Shown here in pieces: positions 41,565-51,477 of a stretch of 64,000 bases of DNA (positions within the stretch are counted from its first letter, which is position 1; every line of letters begins with the position of its first letter). The translations under genes were made by a program, and so were the position numbers. The notes under the pieces were generated by a model. The model was not told where the DNA came from and did no database searches. It was given only the letters and a program-made list of their open reading frames with translations. The stretch is from Gaiellasilicea sp963745775 (GTDB lineage Bacteria; Actinomycetota; Thermoleophilia; Gaiellales; Gaiellaceae), in assembly GCA_963745775.1 (NCBI GenBank), contig CAVUYY010000007.1, positions 1-64,000 on the forward strand, in the 5' to 3' direction.

Positions 41565-42107
41565 TTGTTCGACGTCGGCGACAAGGTGGTGTATCCGCAC
41601 CACGGGGCAGGCACGGTCATCAAGAAGGAAAAGCGCGAGGTTCTGGGACAGACGCGCGAGTACCTGACCATCCAGATCCTGCACAACGACATGACCGTGA
41701 ACGTTCCCACCGAGAGCGCCGAGAAGGTGGGGCTGCGGGGAGTGATCGAGGAGGATCTCGTCACCACCGTGGTCAAGGCGCTCACCGCAGGCGAGTCGGA
41801 GATGCCGAAGAACTGGAACCGTCGCTTCAAGCACAACCGCGACAAGATGAAGACGGGCGACATCTTCGAGCTGGCCGAGGTCGTCAAGAACCTGTCGCTC
41901 CGCGACCACGAGAAGGGGCTCTCGACCGGCGAGAAGCAGATGTTCGTGAAGGCGAAGAAGATCCTCGCCTCCGAGCTGATGTATGCCAAGGGCGTCGACG
42001 AGGACGAAGCCGCCGAGTGGCTCGACGAAGTGCTCGCGGGCGTGGGCGAGAAGCCGGCTCCGAAGAAGAAGTCGAAGGCGAAGACCGCAGCCGCCACCGC
42101 GGCGTAG
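41565..42107 (+). CDS. carD: CarD-family transcriptional regulator
   Basis: This is an intact 180-residue CarD protein, which binds RNA polymerase beta and stabilises open promoter complexes, chiefly at rRNA promoters. The N-terminal Tudor-like domain starts FDVGDKVVYPHHGAGTVIKK, and the C-terminal helical domain has the RFKHNRDKMKTGDIFELAEV and EKQMFVKAKKILASELMYAK blocks. A lysine/alanine tail (KPAPKKKSKAKTAAATAA) ends the protein. The start is a TTG at 41565 with AAGGGGAGG upstream, which fixes it. Its place between radA and ispD matches other actinobacteria. Confidence 0.95.
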   Translation: MFDVGDKVVYPHHGAGTVIKKEKREVLGQTREYLTIQILHNDMTVNVPTESAEKVGLRGVIEEDLVTTVVKALTAGESEMPKNWNRRFKHNRDKMKTGDIFELAEVVKNLSLRDHEKGLSTGEKQMFVKAKKILASELMYAKGVDEDEAAEWLDEVLAGVGEKPAPKKKSKAKTAAATAA

Positions 42108-42124
42108 CGGCGCCTCGGAGCACA

Positions 42125-42790
42125 TTGAGCGTTTGGGCGCTCCTCGTCGCGGCGGGAGCGGGAGAGCGCCTCGGCGAGGAGCGTCCAAAGGCGTTCGTCC
42201 GGCTCGGCGAGCTTCCGCTCCTCGCCGAGTCGCTTCGGCGCCTGGAGGAATCGAGTTGGATCGACGCGATTGTGATCGCCGTGCCTGCGGCGTGGGAGGA
42301 GCCGGCGATTCTCCTCGCCGAGGAGTTGAGCGCGACCAAGGTCGTCGCCGCCGTGACCGGCGGCGCCACTCGGGCCGATTCTGTGCGGCTGGCGCTGGTC
42401 GAGGTTCCGGATGACGCGCTCGTCGTGCTCGTGCACGATGCGGCGCGACCGTTGATCAGCGACGAGCTGATCGAGCGGGTGCTGGCGCCGCTCTCCGAGG
42501 GTTGGGACGGTGTCGTCCCAGGACTCGCTGTCGTCGACACGCTCAAGCGGGTTCGCGTCGACGCAATCGTCGAGACGGTCGACCGGACCGGCCTCTACGC
42601 GGCTCAGACACCCCAGGCATTTCTCGCCTCGGTCCTGCGTCGTGCTTACGCCGCCGAGTCGGGTGCGGCAACAGACTGCGCCGCGCTGGTGGAGGCGATG
42701 GGCGGCCGGGTGACGATCGTCGAGGGAGACCCGCGGCTCGTGAAGGTGACGACGAAGGCCGACCTCGACCTCGTCGCCTCGTGGCTGTAA
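42125..42790 (+). CDS. ispD: 2-C-methyl-D-erythritol 4-phosphate cytidylyltransferase IspD
   Basis: This is an intact 221-residue MEP-pathway enzyme that makes CDP-methylerythritol from CTP. The CTP-binding loop is LLVAAGAGERLGEERPKAFV, and later GGATRADSVRLAL and VLVHDAARPLISDELI are present. QTPQAFLASVLRRAY and the C-terminal DPRLVKVTTKADLDL complete the signature. The start is the TTG at 42125, 17 bp after carD, because no other start precedes the glycine-rich loop in frame. It overlaps the HAD gene by 10 bp. Confidence 0.95.
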   Translation: MSVWALLVAAGAGERLGEERPKAFVRLGELPLLAESLRRLEESSWIDAIVIAVPAAWEEPAILLAEELSATKVVAAVTGGATRADSVRLALVEVPDDALVVLVHDAARPLISDELIERVLAPLSEGWDGVVPGLAVVDTLKRVRVDAIVETVDRTGLYAAQTPQAFLASVLRRAYAAESGAATDCAALVEAMGGRVTIVEGDPRLVKVTTKADLDLVASWL

Positions 42791-43390
42791 GGGCCGTCTT
42801 CTTCGACGTGGGTGAGACGCTCGTCGACGAGAGCGGCTACTGGGGCCGCGTCGCGCGACTGGTCGGCGTCCCTCGCCACGTCGTCCTCGCTGCTCTCGGT
42901 GTCACGATTGCCCGCGGCGAGAGCCATGGGCGGGTCTTCGAGTTGCTGGGCGTCGAACGACCGGCTGCCGTCGACGATGTCGTCTACGGGCGGAGCGAGC
43001 TCTATCGCGGACAGCCGGCCGTGTCTGGCGCGGCTCCAGCGTGACGGCTATCTCGTCGGCATAGCCGGTAACCAGACCGCTGCGCTCGAGCGCTGGGCTC
43101 GGAACGAGGATCTTCCAGTCGACGTGATCGGCTCCTCGACCGGCTGGGGCGTCGCCAAGCCGGATCCGGCGTTCTACGCCCGCGTCGTGGCCGAGGCGGG
43201 TTGCGCAGCTTCTGAGGTGGCCTACGTCGGCGACCGGATCGACAACGACGTGCTGCCGGCGCTCGCCGCCGGTCTCGTCGCGATCCACGTGCGACGTGGA
43301 CCATGGGGATACCTCCAGCCCGGAGCCGAGCGAGCACACATCCGGCTTGACTCGCTGGCCGAGCTTCCCGAGGCTGTGGCCCGTGTCTGA
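42781..43390 (+). CDS. HAD-family phosphatase (one frameshift)
   Basis: This is a haloacid dehalogenase-like hydrolase of about 202 residues. Motif I is FFDVGETLVDE, motif III has the lysine in WGVAKPDPAFYAR, and motif IV is VAYVGDRIDNDVLP. The middle part with the cap domain is broken by one extra base near 43020; with it removed the sequence reads RDSRPCLARLQRDGYLVGIA. Motif I has G instead of the second D, a form often seen in HAD proteins of unknown substrate. It overlaps ispD by 10 bp and ispF by 8 bp, so it may act on a phosphorylated metabolite in step with the isoprenoid genes, although nothing shows this directly. Confidence 0.75.
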
Positions 43391-43865
43391 GCTCAGGATC
43401 GGTCTCGGCGTCGACGCGCACGCGTTCGCGGCCGACGTCCCGCTCGTCCTCGCCGGCGTCGCGTTCGACCATCCGCGCGGGCTCGCCGGGCACTCGGACG
43501 GGGACGTGATCGCCCACGCGCTCACAGACGCGCTGCTCGGCGCCGCCGGCCTCGCAGATATCGGCGCGCTCTATCCGTCCACCGACGAGCGCTGGCGGGG
43601 CGCCGACTCGATCGAGCTGCTTCGAGGCGCCTACAGCGAGGTGCGCGCGGCCGGCTACACGCTCGTCAACGCGGACTGTGTCCTGATCGGCCAGGAGCCG
43701 ACGATCGCTTCACGCCGCGACGAGATGCGGCGGCGGCTCGCCGGTGCGCTCGATGTCGCACCCGACCTCGTCAACGTTCGCGCGACGACCACCGACCGGC
43801 TCGGGTTCACCGGCCGGGGCGAGGGGCTCGCGGCCGAGGCGGTCGCGCTGCTGGAGCGGGTATGA
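43383..43865 (+). CDS. ispF: 2-C-methyl-D-erythritol 2,4-cyclodiphosphate synthase IspF
   Basis: This is an intact 160-residue enzyme that closes the cyclodiphosphate ring in the MEP pathway. The metal-binding DxH lies in GLGVDAHAF, followed by the third ligand in LAGHSDGDVIAHAL. The CDP/ring block is ADIGALYPSTDERWRGADS. NADCVLIGQEP and VNVRATTTDRLGFTGRGEG, with the usual TTTE/D and G-G-EG features, complete the protein. The GTG at 43383 overlaps the HAD stop. It is separate from ispD, unlike the fused IspDF of some bacteria. Confidence 0.95.
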   Translation: MSELRIGLGVDAHAFAADVPLVLAGVAFDHPRGLAGHSDGDVIAHALTDALLGAAGLADIGALYPSTDERWRGADSIELLRGAYSEVRAAGYTLVNADCVLIGQEPTIASRRDEMRRRLAGALDVAPDLVNVRATTTDRLGFTGRGEGLAAEAVALLERV

Positions 43866-44581
43866 AGCTCGTCCGGTACGTCGACCGGCCCGATCTCCTG
43901 GAGCGCCGCTACGAGACGCTCTCGCGCGCCACGTTCCCTGAGTACATGCACCACAACGACCCCGGCCGCCTCTACTGGGGCCGACTCTACGACGATTTTC
44001 CCGACTTCCAGGTCGCGCTCCTCGACCGCGACGAGCTCGTGGCGGAGGCGCATGCGGTGCCGGTGCCCTGGGACGGTACGCTCGACGATCTTCCGGCCGG
44101 CTGGGACGAGGGCTTCGTCCGCGGGATGACCTCCGAGCGCGAGCCCACCTGCCTGCAGGCGCTCGCGATCAGCGTGGCGCCGGCGCGGCAGGGGCAGCGG
44201 CTCTCGTCGAGGATGATCCAAGCCTTCCGGGACACCGCCTCCGCAGCGGGGTTCGGCTCCGTGATTGCACCGGTGCGACCGACGCTGAAGGCGCGTTATC
44301 CGCTGATCCCGATCGAGAGCTACATCGCCTGGCGGCGCGAGGACGGCTCCCACTTCGACCCCTGGATCCGGCTGCACGAGCGCGTCGGCGGCACGATCGT
44401 CGCGCCGGCTCCCGAGTCGATGGTCATGCGGGCACCGGTCGCCGACTGGGAGGAGTGGACCGGGATGAGGTTCCCGGTAGACGGCGAGTACGTTTTTCCC
44501 GAAGCGCTGGCGACGCTCGAGGTCCGGAACGGAATCGGAACCCACATCGAGCCGAACGTCTGGCTCGAGCACCGCACCTGA
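43862..44581 (+). CDS. GNAT-family N-acetyltransferase-like protein
   Basis: This intact 239-residue protein has a GNAT-like core. It opens with LERRYETLSRATFPEYMHHN, and the central pyrophosphate-binding loop region is LAISVAPARQGQRLSSRMIQ, the usual (Q/R)xxGx(G/A) form. The C-terminal half, including DPWIRLHERVGGTIV, is not part of typical small GNAT proteins. The substrate is unknown. It overlaps ispF by 4 bp (ATGA), so it is in the same operon. No frameshift is present. Confidence 0.7.
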   Translation: MKLVRYVDRPDLLERRYETLSRATFPEYMHHNDPGRLYWGRLYDDFPDFQVALLDRDELVAEAHAVPVPWDGTLDDLPAGWDEGFVRGMTSEREPTCLQALAISVAPARQGQRLSSRMIQAFRDTASAAGFGSVIAPVRPTLKARYPLIPIESYIAWRREDGSHFDPWIRLHERVGGTIVAPAPESMVMRAPVADWEEWTGMRFPVDGEYVFPEALATLEVRNGIGTHIEPNVWLEHRT

Positions 44582-44590
44582 TCCGACGCG

Positions 44591-45157
44591 TCAGGCCTCC
44601 CGGACGAGAGCGGCCATCAGGCGGGCGGCTGCGACATCGTCGAGCCCACTGCGCCTGAGGCTCTTCCAGGTAGGCAGCTCGAGCGCAAGAGCCGCGAACG
44701 CGATCGCGCGCGTCGAACGCGCCCCGCGTCGTCCCAGTGGTCGGACGAGCTCCGCCGCCGCCGCGCGAAGCTGCCGACCGACCGGCTCGAACACAGCCGC
44801 GAGCGAGGGCAGCGCTTCGGCGTCTCGCCAGATGTGGGTGAGCATCTGCTCGTTCGCCGCGTAGAAGCCGTACTGGGCGAGAAGCGCGTCCTCCAGCGAG
44901 AGGCCGGCGAGCGCCGGGGACGGGTTGAGCCCGCGGAACAGGGCGCTGCACGCGCTGAAGAGCGAGCGGTCGTCCGGAAACTGGTTGTAGACGGTCGGGC
45001 GGCTGACTCCGGCTCGCGCTGCAATCGCGGCGACGGTCGTCTGCGCCGGCCCGACCTCCTCGTGCAGCTCCATCGTCGCTTTCACGATTCGCTCGCGGGT
45101 GGCGGCGACCGTCTCGGCTCGCTTCTTCAGCTCGTAGCTCCTCATTTCACTTGACAT
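44591..45157 (-). CDS. TetR-family transcriptional repressor
   Basis: This is an intact 188-residue regulator. The N-terminal helix-turn-helix is TTVAAIAARAGVSRPTVYNQ, preceded by a typical first helix (ATRERIVKATMELHEEVG). The C-terminal ligand-binding domain is helical and not recognisable as to ligand. It is divergent from the cupin gene, and the short shared region holds an inverted repeat between promoter boxes, so the cupin gene is its likely target. The start at 45157 overlaps the -35 box of the opposite promoter; the ATG at 45145 (MRSYELKKRAE) is an alternative. Confidence 0.85.
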   Translation of the reverse strand: MSSEMRSYELKKRAETVAATRERIVKATMELHEEVGPAQTTVAAIAARAGVSRPTVYNQFPDDRSLFSACSALFRGLNPSPALAGLSLEDALLAQYGFYAANEQMLTHIWRDAEALPSLAAVFEPVGRQLRAAAAELVRPLGRRGARSTRAIAFAALALELPTWKSLRRSGLDDVAAARLMAALVREA

Positions 45158-45194
45158 AGCGTAACACGAAGCATTACGGTTGACGCACTGTCAA
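45151..45194 (+). promoter_or_regulatory. Cupin promoter with TetR operator-like repeats
   Basis: TTGACA at 45151 and TACGGT at 45175 form a promoter with an 18-bp spacer. CGTAA (45160) and TTACG (45174) are inverted repeats 9 bp apart lying between the boxes. A second inverted repeat, TTGAC (45180) and GTCAA (45190), lies just downstream. A repressor bound here would block the cupin promoter and the TetR gene itself. Confidence 0.5.
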
Positions 45195-45216
45195 ATCAAA
45201 CAAGGAGGAACGTTCG

Positions 45217-45642
45217 ATGATCACCGCAAACATCCACGAGCTCGAGCTGATGTCGGGCTGGGGCGAGAACGATCGGACGATGCGGGGCCGCGTCAACTTT
45301 CCGATCTACGCAGCGCACGGCAGCGAGGCGTCTGCGACGGTCTACTTCGAGGTCGATCCGGGCGAGCACATCGGCCGGCACACCGACAGCGCCGAGGAGA
45401 TCCTCTACATCGTCGACGGCCAGGGCGAAGCCATTGTCGGGGACGAGCGAGTGCCGGTGAGCAGAGGCGCGCTCGCCCTCGTGCCGGAACTCGTTCCGCA
45501 CGATCTCTATGCCACCGGCGAGACGCCGTTGCGCGTGCTCGGATTCTTCGCCGCGGCATTGGTCGAGAGCGTCTTCGACGAGACGATGGAGCCGATGGGG
45601 AGGCGCGTGCTCGGGACTCCACCGGTCGAGGCGATCGCGTAG
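45217..45642 (+). CDS. Cupin-domain protein
   Basis: This is an intact 141-residue small beta-barrel protein. The cupin motif 1 metal ligands are in GEHIGRHTDSAEEILYIVDG, with H, H and E, and motif 2 is ALVPELVPHDLYATG with a final H. Such folds bind a metal and may be an oxygenase, isomerase or sensor. The ATG at 45217 is preceded by AGGAGG. It is divergent from the TetR gene, which probably controls it. The function is unknown. Confidence 0.7.
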   Translation: MITANIHELELMSGWGENDRTMRGRVNFPIYAAHGSEASATVYFEVDPGEHIGRHTDSAEEILYIVDGQGEAIVGDERVPVSRGALALVPELVPHDLYATGETPLRVLGFFAAALVESVFDETMEPMGRRVLGTPPVEAIA

Positions 45643-45792
45643 ATCGACGGCACGCGGCGCTCGAGCGAGGTCAGGCGGCGGGAAGGGGTGAATGAGACCC
45701 GCACTCGCCCCCGGCCGGTTCTCGGCCCAGATTCTGCCTCCGTGAGCCCGATCGCCGATGTCACGGTCAACGACGGCATGAACTCGAACGCT

Positions 45793-46542
45793 TCAGGCCG
45801 GAAGGCGGACGACGCCCTCGTTCTCCTCGACCAGCCCGTCGCGGGCGAGCGCAGCCACGGCCTCGGAGTCGAGCGCTGCGGATCGCCGAGGTGCGGCGGC
45901 GACGAGCCGCAACGTGTCTGCGCGGCGCTGGCGAAACGAGCCTTCGAAGCGGGACTGCTTCCGGAGAGGCTCGTAGCGTCGGCCGCGCGACGGGCACTCC
46001 GGCGCCAGCGGACAGGCGTCGCAACGCGGAACTCGGGCAAGGCAGATCGTGGCGCCGAGATCGAAGAGAGCCTGTAGCGATCGCGCGCCGAACTCGTGCC
46101 CGGTCCGCTCCTGGATTCGAGCGACGTTGGTGTCGACGGGCAGGACGTCGTCGCCGAAGGCCTGATTCCGGATCGCGGCGGCGGTGTACGGGCCGACTCC
46201 CGGCAGATCGGTCAGGTCGTCGGGCCACCCGTTCGCGGCAATCGCCTGCGCCGCCCGATGGAGCGCGACTGCCCGCCGGTTGTAACCGAGCCCCTGCCAT
46301 TCCAGGATCACGTCGCCGGGCTTCGCCTCGGCGAGGGCGGCGGGCGTGGGCCAGCGCGCGAGCCAGGCGCTCCAGCGCGGAATCACGCGCTCCACCTGCG
46401 TCTGCTGCAGCATCACCTCGGAGACGAGGATCGCGTACGGGTCGCGCGTCTCTCTCCAAGGCAAGGAGCGCCCGTTTTCCCTGTACCAAGCCGAAAGCAG
46501 CTCGTCCACGCACGCGAGCGTAGTCGAGCGCTCGGCCCGCAT
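45793..46542 (-). CDS. mutY: A/G-specific adenine glycosylase MutY
   Basis: This is an intact DNA glycosylase of about 249 residues, or 238 if the GTG at 46509 is the start. It would excise adenine opposite 8-oxoguanine. The N-terminal block is NGRSLPWRETRDPYAILVSE, with VMLQQTQVERV next; the catalytic Glu lies in VSEVMLQQ. The helix-hairpin-helix is LTDLPGVGPYTAAAIRNQAF, and the active-site Asp lies in VDTNVARI. The 4Fe-4S ligands follow as C-x6-C-x2-C-x5-C (CLARVPRCDACPLAPEC). It is much shorter than the about 350-residue MutY of other bacteria and ends before a NUDIX-like 8-oxoG domain, as often seen in actinobacteria. Confidence 0.9.
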   Translation of the reverse strand: MRAERSTTLACVDELLSAWYRENGRSLPWRETRDPYAILVSEVMLQQTQVERVIPRWSAWLARWPTPAALAEAKPGDVILEWQGLGYNRRAVALHRAAQAIAANGWPDDLTDLPGVGPYTAAAIRNQAFGDDVLPVDTNVARIQERTGHEFGARSLQALFDLGATICLARVPRCDACPLAPECPSRGRRYEPLRKQSRFEGSFRQRRADTLRLVAAAPRRSAALDSEAVAALARDGLVEENEGVVRLPA

Positions 46543-46584
46543 GGAGCCTGCACGTAGGCTGGAATCGTCGACCGAGGAGGAACG

Positions 46585-47571
46585 ATGGAGCAGCGATCGC
46601 TCGGAGCGCATGGGCTGCGGGTCAGCGCGCAGGGGCTTGGCTGCATGGGGATGTCCGAGTTCTACGGCCCTCCCGCGGAGGAGACCGGGATCGCGACGAT
46701 CCACCGGGCGCTCGAGCTCGGCGTCACCTTCCTCGACACGTCCGACATCTACGGGCCGTTCACGAACGAGCGCCTCGTCGGCCGCGCCATCGCCGGCCGT
46801 CGCGACGAGGTCGTGCTCGCGACCAAGTTCGGGGTCGTGCGCGACGAGAGCGGCGCTCGGCTCGGCCTCCGGGGCGACGCGGAGTACGTCCGCACCGCGT
46901 GTGACGCCTCCCTCGAGCGGCTCGGGATGGAGACGATCGACCTCTACTACCAGCACCGCGTCGATCCGACGACGCCGATCGAGGAGACAGTCGGCGCGAT
47001 GGCCGAGCTCGTCGAGGCGGGCAAGGTGCGCTACCTGGGCCTCTCCGAGGCCGGCGCGGAGACGATCCGTCGTGCGCATGCGGTGCATCCGATCTCGGCG
47101 CTGCAGTACGAGTACTCGCTCTGGACGCGCGACGTGGAGGCCGAGATCCTGCCGACGCTCCGGGAGCTCGGGATCGGCCTCGTCGCCTATTCGCCGCTCG
47201 GGCGCGGCTTCTTGACCGGGACGATCCGCTCGGCGAGCGACTTCCCGGACCGGGACTTTCGGGGCACGCTGCCTCGCTTCGAGGGCGAGAACCTGGACGA
47301 GAACCTGCGGCTCGTCGAGCACCTCGAGGCGCTCGCTGCGACCAAGGGTGTGAGCGCAAGCCAGATCGCGCTTGCCTGGGTGCTCTCGCGCGGCGACGAC
47401 ATCGTCCCGATTCCCGGCACGAAGCGCGTGACCTACCTCGAGCAGAACGTTGCGGCCGCCGAGGTCGAGCTCACGGGTGACGAGATGGCCGGCTTGGACG
47501 AGGTCTTCCCGCTCGGCGCGGCTGCCGGCACGCGGTATTCGGAGGCCGGCATGCGGGCGGTCAACCTCTAG
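46585..47571 (+). CDS. Aldo/keto reductase
   Basis: This is an intact 328-residue NADP-dependent oxidoreductase. It opens with SLGAHGLRVSAQGLGCMGMS, the typical start of the family-13/YakC-like group. The catalytic Asp and Tyr lie in DTSDIYGPFTNE, the Lys in ATKFGVV and the His in YYQHRVD. The NADP-binding C-terminal segment is IVPIPGTKRVTYLEQNV. The ATG at 46585 follows GAGGAGG. It stands between mutY, which is divergent, and gltX. The substrate is unknown. Confidence 0.9.
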   Translation: MEQRSLGAHGLRVSAQGLGCMGMSEFYGPPAEETGIATIHRALELGVTFLDTSDIYGPFTNERLVGRAIAGRRDEVVLATKFGVVRDESGARLGLRGDAEYVRTACDASLERLGMETIDLYYQHRVDPTTPIEETVGAMAELVEAGKVRYLGLSEAGAETIRRAHAVHPISALQYEYSLWTRDVEAEILPTLRELGIGLVAYSPLGRGFLTGTIRSASDFPDRDFRGTLPRFEGENLDENLRLVEHLEALAATKGVSASQIALAWVLSRGDDIVPIPGTKRVTYLEQNVAAAEVELTGDEMAGLDEVFPLGAAAGTRYSEAGMRAVNL

Positions 47572-47595
47572 TCGGGGCGGCGGTAGATTGGCGAG

Positions 47596-48592
47596 GTGGC
47601 CATCCGTACTCGCTTCGCCCCCAGCCCAACGGGCTCGCTTCATCTCGGCGGTGCGCTCTCGGCTGTCGCGAATCGCCGGCGCGGCGACTGGTTCCTGCTT
47701 CGGATCGACGACACGGATGTCGAGCGCGAGGTGCCGGGAGCCGAGGAGCGGATCGTCGCCGACCTCGAATGGCTCGGGATCAGCTGGGACGAGGGGCCGG
47801 TGCGTCAGAGCGGGCGGGTGGAGCGGCACCGCGAGGCGGCGAAGAGCATCGGGGTCGAGGACAACGAGGGCGCGCTCCGCTTCGGCAGGCTGACCCTGCT
47901 TCGGCCCGACGGCAGTCCGACATATCACCTTGCGAGTGTCGTCGACGACGCCGACTTCCAGATCACGCACGTCGTCCGCGGCTCCGACCATCGTCCGAAC
48001 AGCGAGCTTCAGCAGGAGCTCGCTCGCGCGCTCGGCTTCGAGCCGCCGGAATACGTCCATCACGGCCTGCTGCTCGGGGAGGACGGGAAGAAGCTCTCGA
48101 AGCGCGGGGAGGACGTCTCCTCGGTCGAGGACTTGCGCGACGCCGGGATTCCCGCCGAGGCCGCGCGCGCGTACCTCGACGAGCTCGGCGAGCCGGCGCA
48201 CGACGTCCAGCTCGACCTGCCGCGTCTGCGGCGCCTCGCGATCGACGCAATCTCAGCGCTCTCGGACGAGGAGCTCGCAGCTCGCGTCGGCGCGCCGGTG
48301 GAGCTCGCGCGCGCGCTGCGTGGCGCGCGCGACCTGAACGAGGCACGCGCGATGGCGCTCGCGATCCTCGAGCCGCAGCCGGTGCGGCTGTCCGAGGATG
48401 CGCGGCCTACGCTCGAGCGGTTCACTGAGCTTCGGACGAATGGGCTCGACGGCAAGGACATCGTGCGCGAGCTGAAGGCGGTCGGCGGCGACCTGAAGGC
48501 GCTCCGGCTCGCGCTCACGGGCGCCGAGCGTGGCCCCGAGCTCTGGGCCGTGATCGCGGCGCTGTCACGAGACGAGGCGCTGCGGCGGGTCG

Positions 48593-48606
<14 letters not shown>
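47596..48606 (+). CDS. gltX: Glutamyl-tRNA synthetase, compact form
   Basis: This intact 336-residue class Ib synthetase is much shorter than the usual 470-490. The HIGH-like motif is FAPSPTGSLHLGGA, and KKLSKRGED is the KMSKS motif. The central WHLASVVDD-like block is TYHLASVVDDADFQITHVVR. The end is LRLALTGAERGPELWAVIAA, the normal GluRS C-terminus. What is missing is most of the zinc/connective insertion after the HIGH domain and part of the anticodon-binding region. Since it retains the full GluRS end, it is not the YadB/GluQ-RS type. The start is the GTG at 47596. It overlaps cysS by 14 bp. Confidence 0.85.
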
Positions 48607-49860
<1,254 letters not shown>

Positions 49861-49864
<4 letters not shown>

Positions 49865-50577
49865 CCCGCGAGCAGGTCTACGGCCGCCGGCCGGTGCGCG
49901 AGGCGCTGCGCGGGCCGCGGGAGGTGCTCGAGCTCTGGGCGACGGAGCGCGCGGCTGCGGCGGAGTCGTGGCTCGCGGACGGGCCACGAGTGCAGGTCAA
50001 GCCGGACCGCGAGCTGAGCGACGCGGCCGGCACGCGCGACCACCAGGGAGTGCTCGCGTGGTGCGAGCCCTATCGCTATGCCGACGCCTATGAGCTCGCC
50101 GGCGCCGAGGCGCCGCTCCTCGCCTGCCTCGACCAGGTCACCGACCCACGGAACTTCGGCGCCGTCTGCCGGAGCGCCGAGGGAGCGGGGGCGAGCGGCG
50201 TGATCGTGCCGGCGCACGGCTCGGCGGGAGTCACGGCGGCGGTCTGCCGCTCGTCCGCCGGCGCGGTCGAGCACCTGCCGGTCGCCGTCGTTCCGAACCT
50301 CGCGCGCTTCCTGAACGAGATCAAGCGCGGCGACCTCTGGATCTACGCCGCTGCCGCCGACGCCGAGGAGGACATGTGGGAGGCGGATCTGTCCGGGGGT
50401 CTGGCCCTCGTCTTCGGCGCCGAGGGCAAAGGCGTCCGTCCGCTCGTCCGCCGGGCCTGCGACGGCGCGATCGCGATCCCGCTGGCCGGCCAGGTCGAGT
50501 CGCTGAACGTCAGTGTCGCCGCCTCGCTCCTCCTATACGAGGCCTGCCGCCGCCGCGAAGCGAACATACGTTCTTAG
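49861..50577 (+). CDS. rlmB: 23S rRNA 2'-O-methyltransferase RlmB (TrmH family)
   Basis: This is an intact 238-residue SPOUT methyltransferase. It opens with YGRRPVREALRGPREVLELW, the substrate-binding domain. The catalytic core has DQVTDPRNFGAVCRSAEGAG, LVFGAEGKGVRPLVRRACDG and IPLAGQVESLNVSVAASLLL, the three TrmH motifs that form the knot and SAM site. It modifies a guanosine of 23S rRNA. The GTG at 49861 overlaps cysS, as expected for the cysS-rlmB pair in Bacillus. Confidence 0.9.
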
Positions 50578-50601
50578 CAAACACGTTTGATTGCAAGGGG
50601 G

Positions 50602-50630
50602 TTGTAACTTGCGCGGGACGCTGCTATGTT
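50602..50630 (+). promoter_or_regulatory. Putative promoter for sigH
   Basis: TTGTAA at 50602 and TATGTT at 50625, separated by exactly 17 bp, lie in the 134-bp gap between rlmB and sigH. The start codon is about 80 bp downstream of the -10 box and follows GGAGAAA. This suggests sigH has its own transcript. Confidence 0.5.
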
Positions 50631-50711
50631 CTGGCTCAACTTCAGGGTGAGGGTTGGGCGTTCGACCTGGAGAACGCACCGGCTCGTTCCCGTTGATACA
50701 GGAGAAACGCG

Positions 50712-51377
50712 ATGTCGCCTCGGACCGCCACCGCAGCGCAATCGGCACAGAAGGCTCAACGAGAGCTTGAGGATCTGCAGCTCGTGATGAAGGCCCGGAA
50801 CGGCAGCCAATCCGCGCTCGACGCTCTGATGCGGCGCTACACCGGCTTCGTTCGCCTCAAGGCGAGCTCGTACTTTCTCGCCGGCGGGGAGTCCGACGAC
50901 CTGATCCAGGAGGGGTTGATCGGGCTCTACAAGGCGGTCCGCGACTTCAAGCCGGACATGGAGACCTCGTTCCGGAGCTTCGCCGAGCTCTGCGTGACCC
51001 GTCAGATCATCACCGCGATCAAGACGGCGACGCGGTACAAGCACCAGCCGCTGAACCAGTACATCTCTTTCAGCCACACGCCCGCGGGCCAGGATTCCGA
51101 CGGCGAGTGCACCCTGGGCGACGCGCTGCCGGGGCCGACGACCAACGACCCGTCCGTGTGCGTCGTCTCGACGCAGGAGCTGCAGAGCCTCGTGCTCGCG
51201 CTCGGCACCGGCCTCTCGTCGCTCGAGGCCGACGCGCTGCGTTGTTACCTCGAGGGTCTCTCGTACGAGGAGATGGGCGACGAGCTCGGCTGCGACTGCA
51301 AGACGATCGACAACGCGCTCCAACGGGTCAAGCGCAAGATCGTCGCCCATCAGAAGACGCGTGAGGTCCTCAACTAG
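50712..51377 (+). CDS. sigH: SigH-like sigma factor (sporulation type)
   Basis: This is an intact 221-residue sigma-70-family protein resembling Bacillus SigH (Spo0H). Region 2 is ESDDLIQEGLIGLYKAVRDF, and the core contains SFRSFAELCVTRQIITAIK. Region 4 is LSSLEADALRCYLEGLSYEE, then MGDELGCDCKTIDNALQRVK as the helix-turn-helix. It lies right after rlmB, as sigH does in Bacillus. Its role in a bacterium with no other sporulation genes in sight is unknown. Confidence 0.85.
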   Translation: MSPRTATAAQSAQKAQRELEDLQLVMKARNGSQSALDALMRRYTGFVRLKASSYFLAGGESDDLIQEGLIGLYKAVRDFKPDMETSFRSFAELCVTRQIITAIKTATRYKHQPLNQYISFSHTPAGQDSDGECTLGDALPGPTTNDPSVCVVSTQELQSLVLALGTGLSSLEADALRCYLEGLSYEEMGDELGCDCKTIDNALQRVKRKIVAHQKTREVLN

Positions 51378-51398
51378 CGGGAGTACCATTCCGGCGTT

Positions 51399-51471
51399 GC
51401 CGGAGTAGCTCAGCTGGTAGAGCAACGCTCTTGTAAAGCGTGGGTCGTGGGTTCGAGTCCCGCCTCCGGCT
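51399..51471 (+). tRNA. tRNA-Thr (TGT)
   Basis: The 73-nt cloverleaf closes cleanly: acceptor GCCGGAG/CTCCGGC, D arm GCTC/GAGC, anticodon arm ACGCT-CTTGTAA-AGCGT and T arm GTGGG-TTCGAGT-CCCGC. The loop reads TGT, decoding ACA (Thr). Discriminator base is T and no CCA is encoded. A TACCAT box 10 bp upstream could serve as its -10. Confidence 0.95.
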
Positions 51472-51477
51472 TCTCGG

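Noticed and set aside
42125..43865. IspDF bifunctional fusion
   Set aside because: ispD has its own stop at 42790 and a HAD gene separates it from ispF.
46543..48201. Long N-terminal extension of mutY to 802 codons
   Set aside because: Antisense to the aldo-keto reductase and gltX; MutY homology begins only at about 46542.
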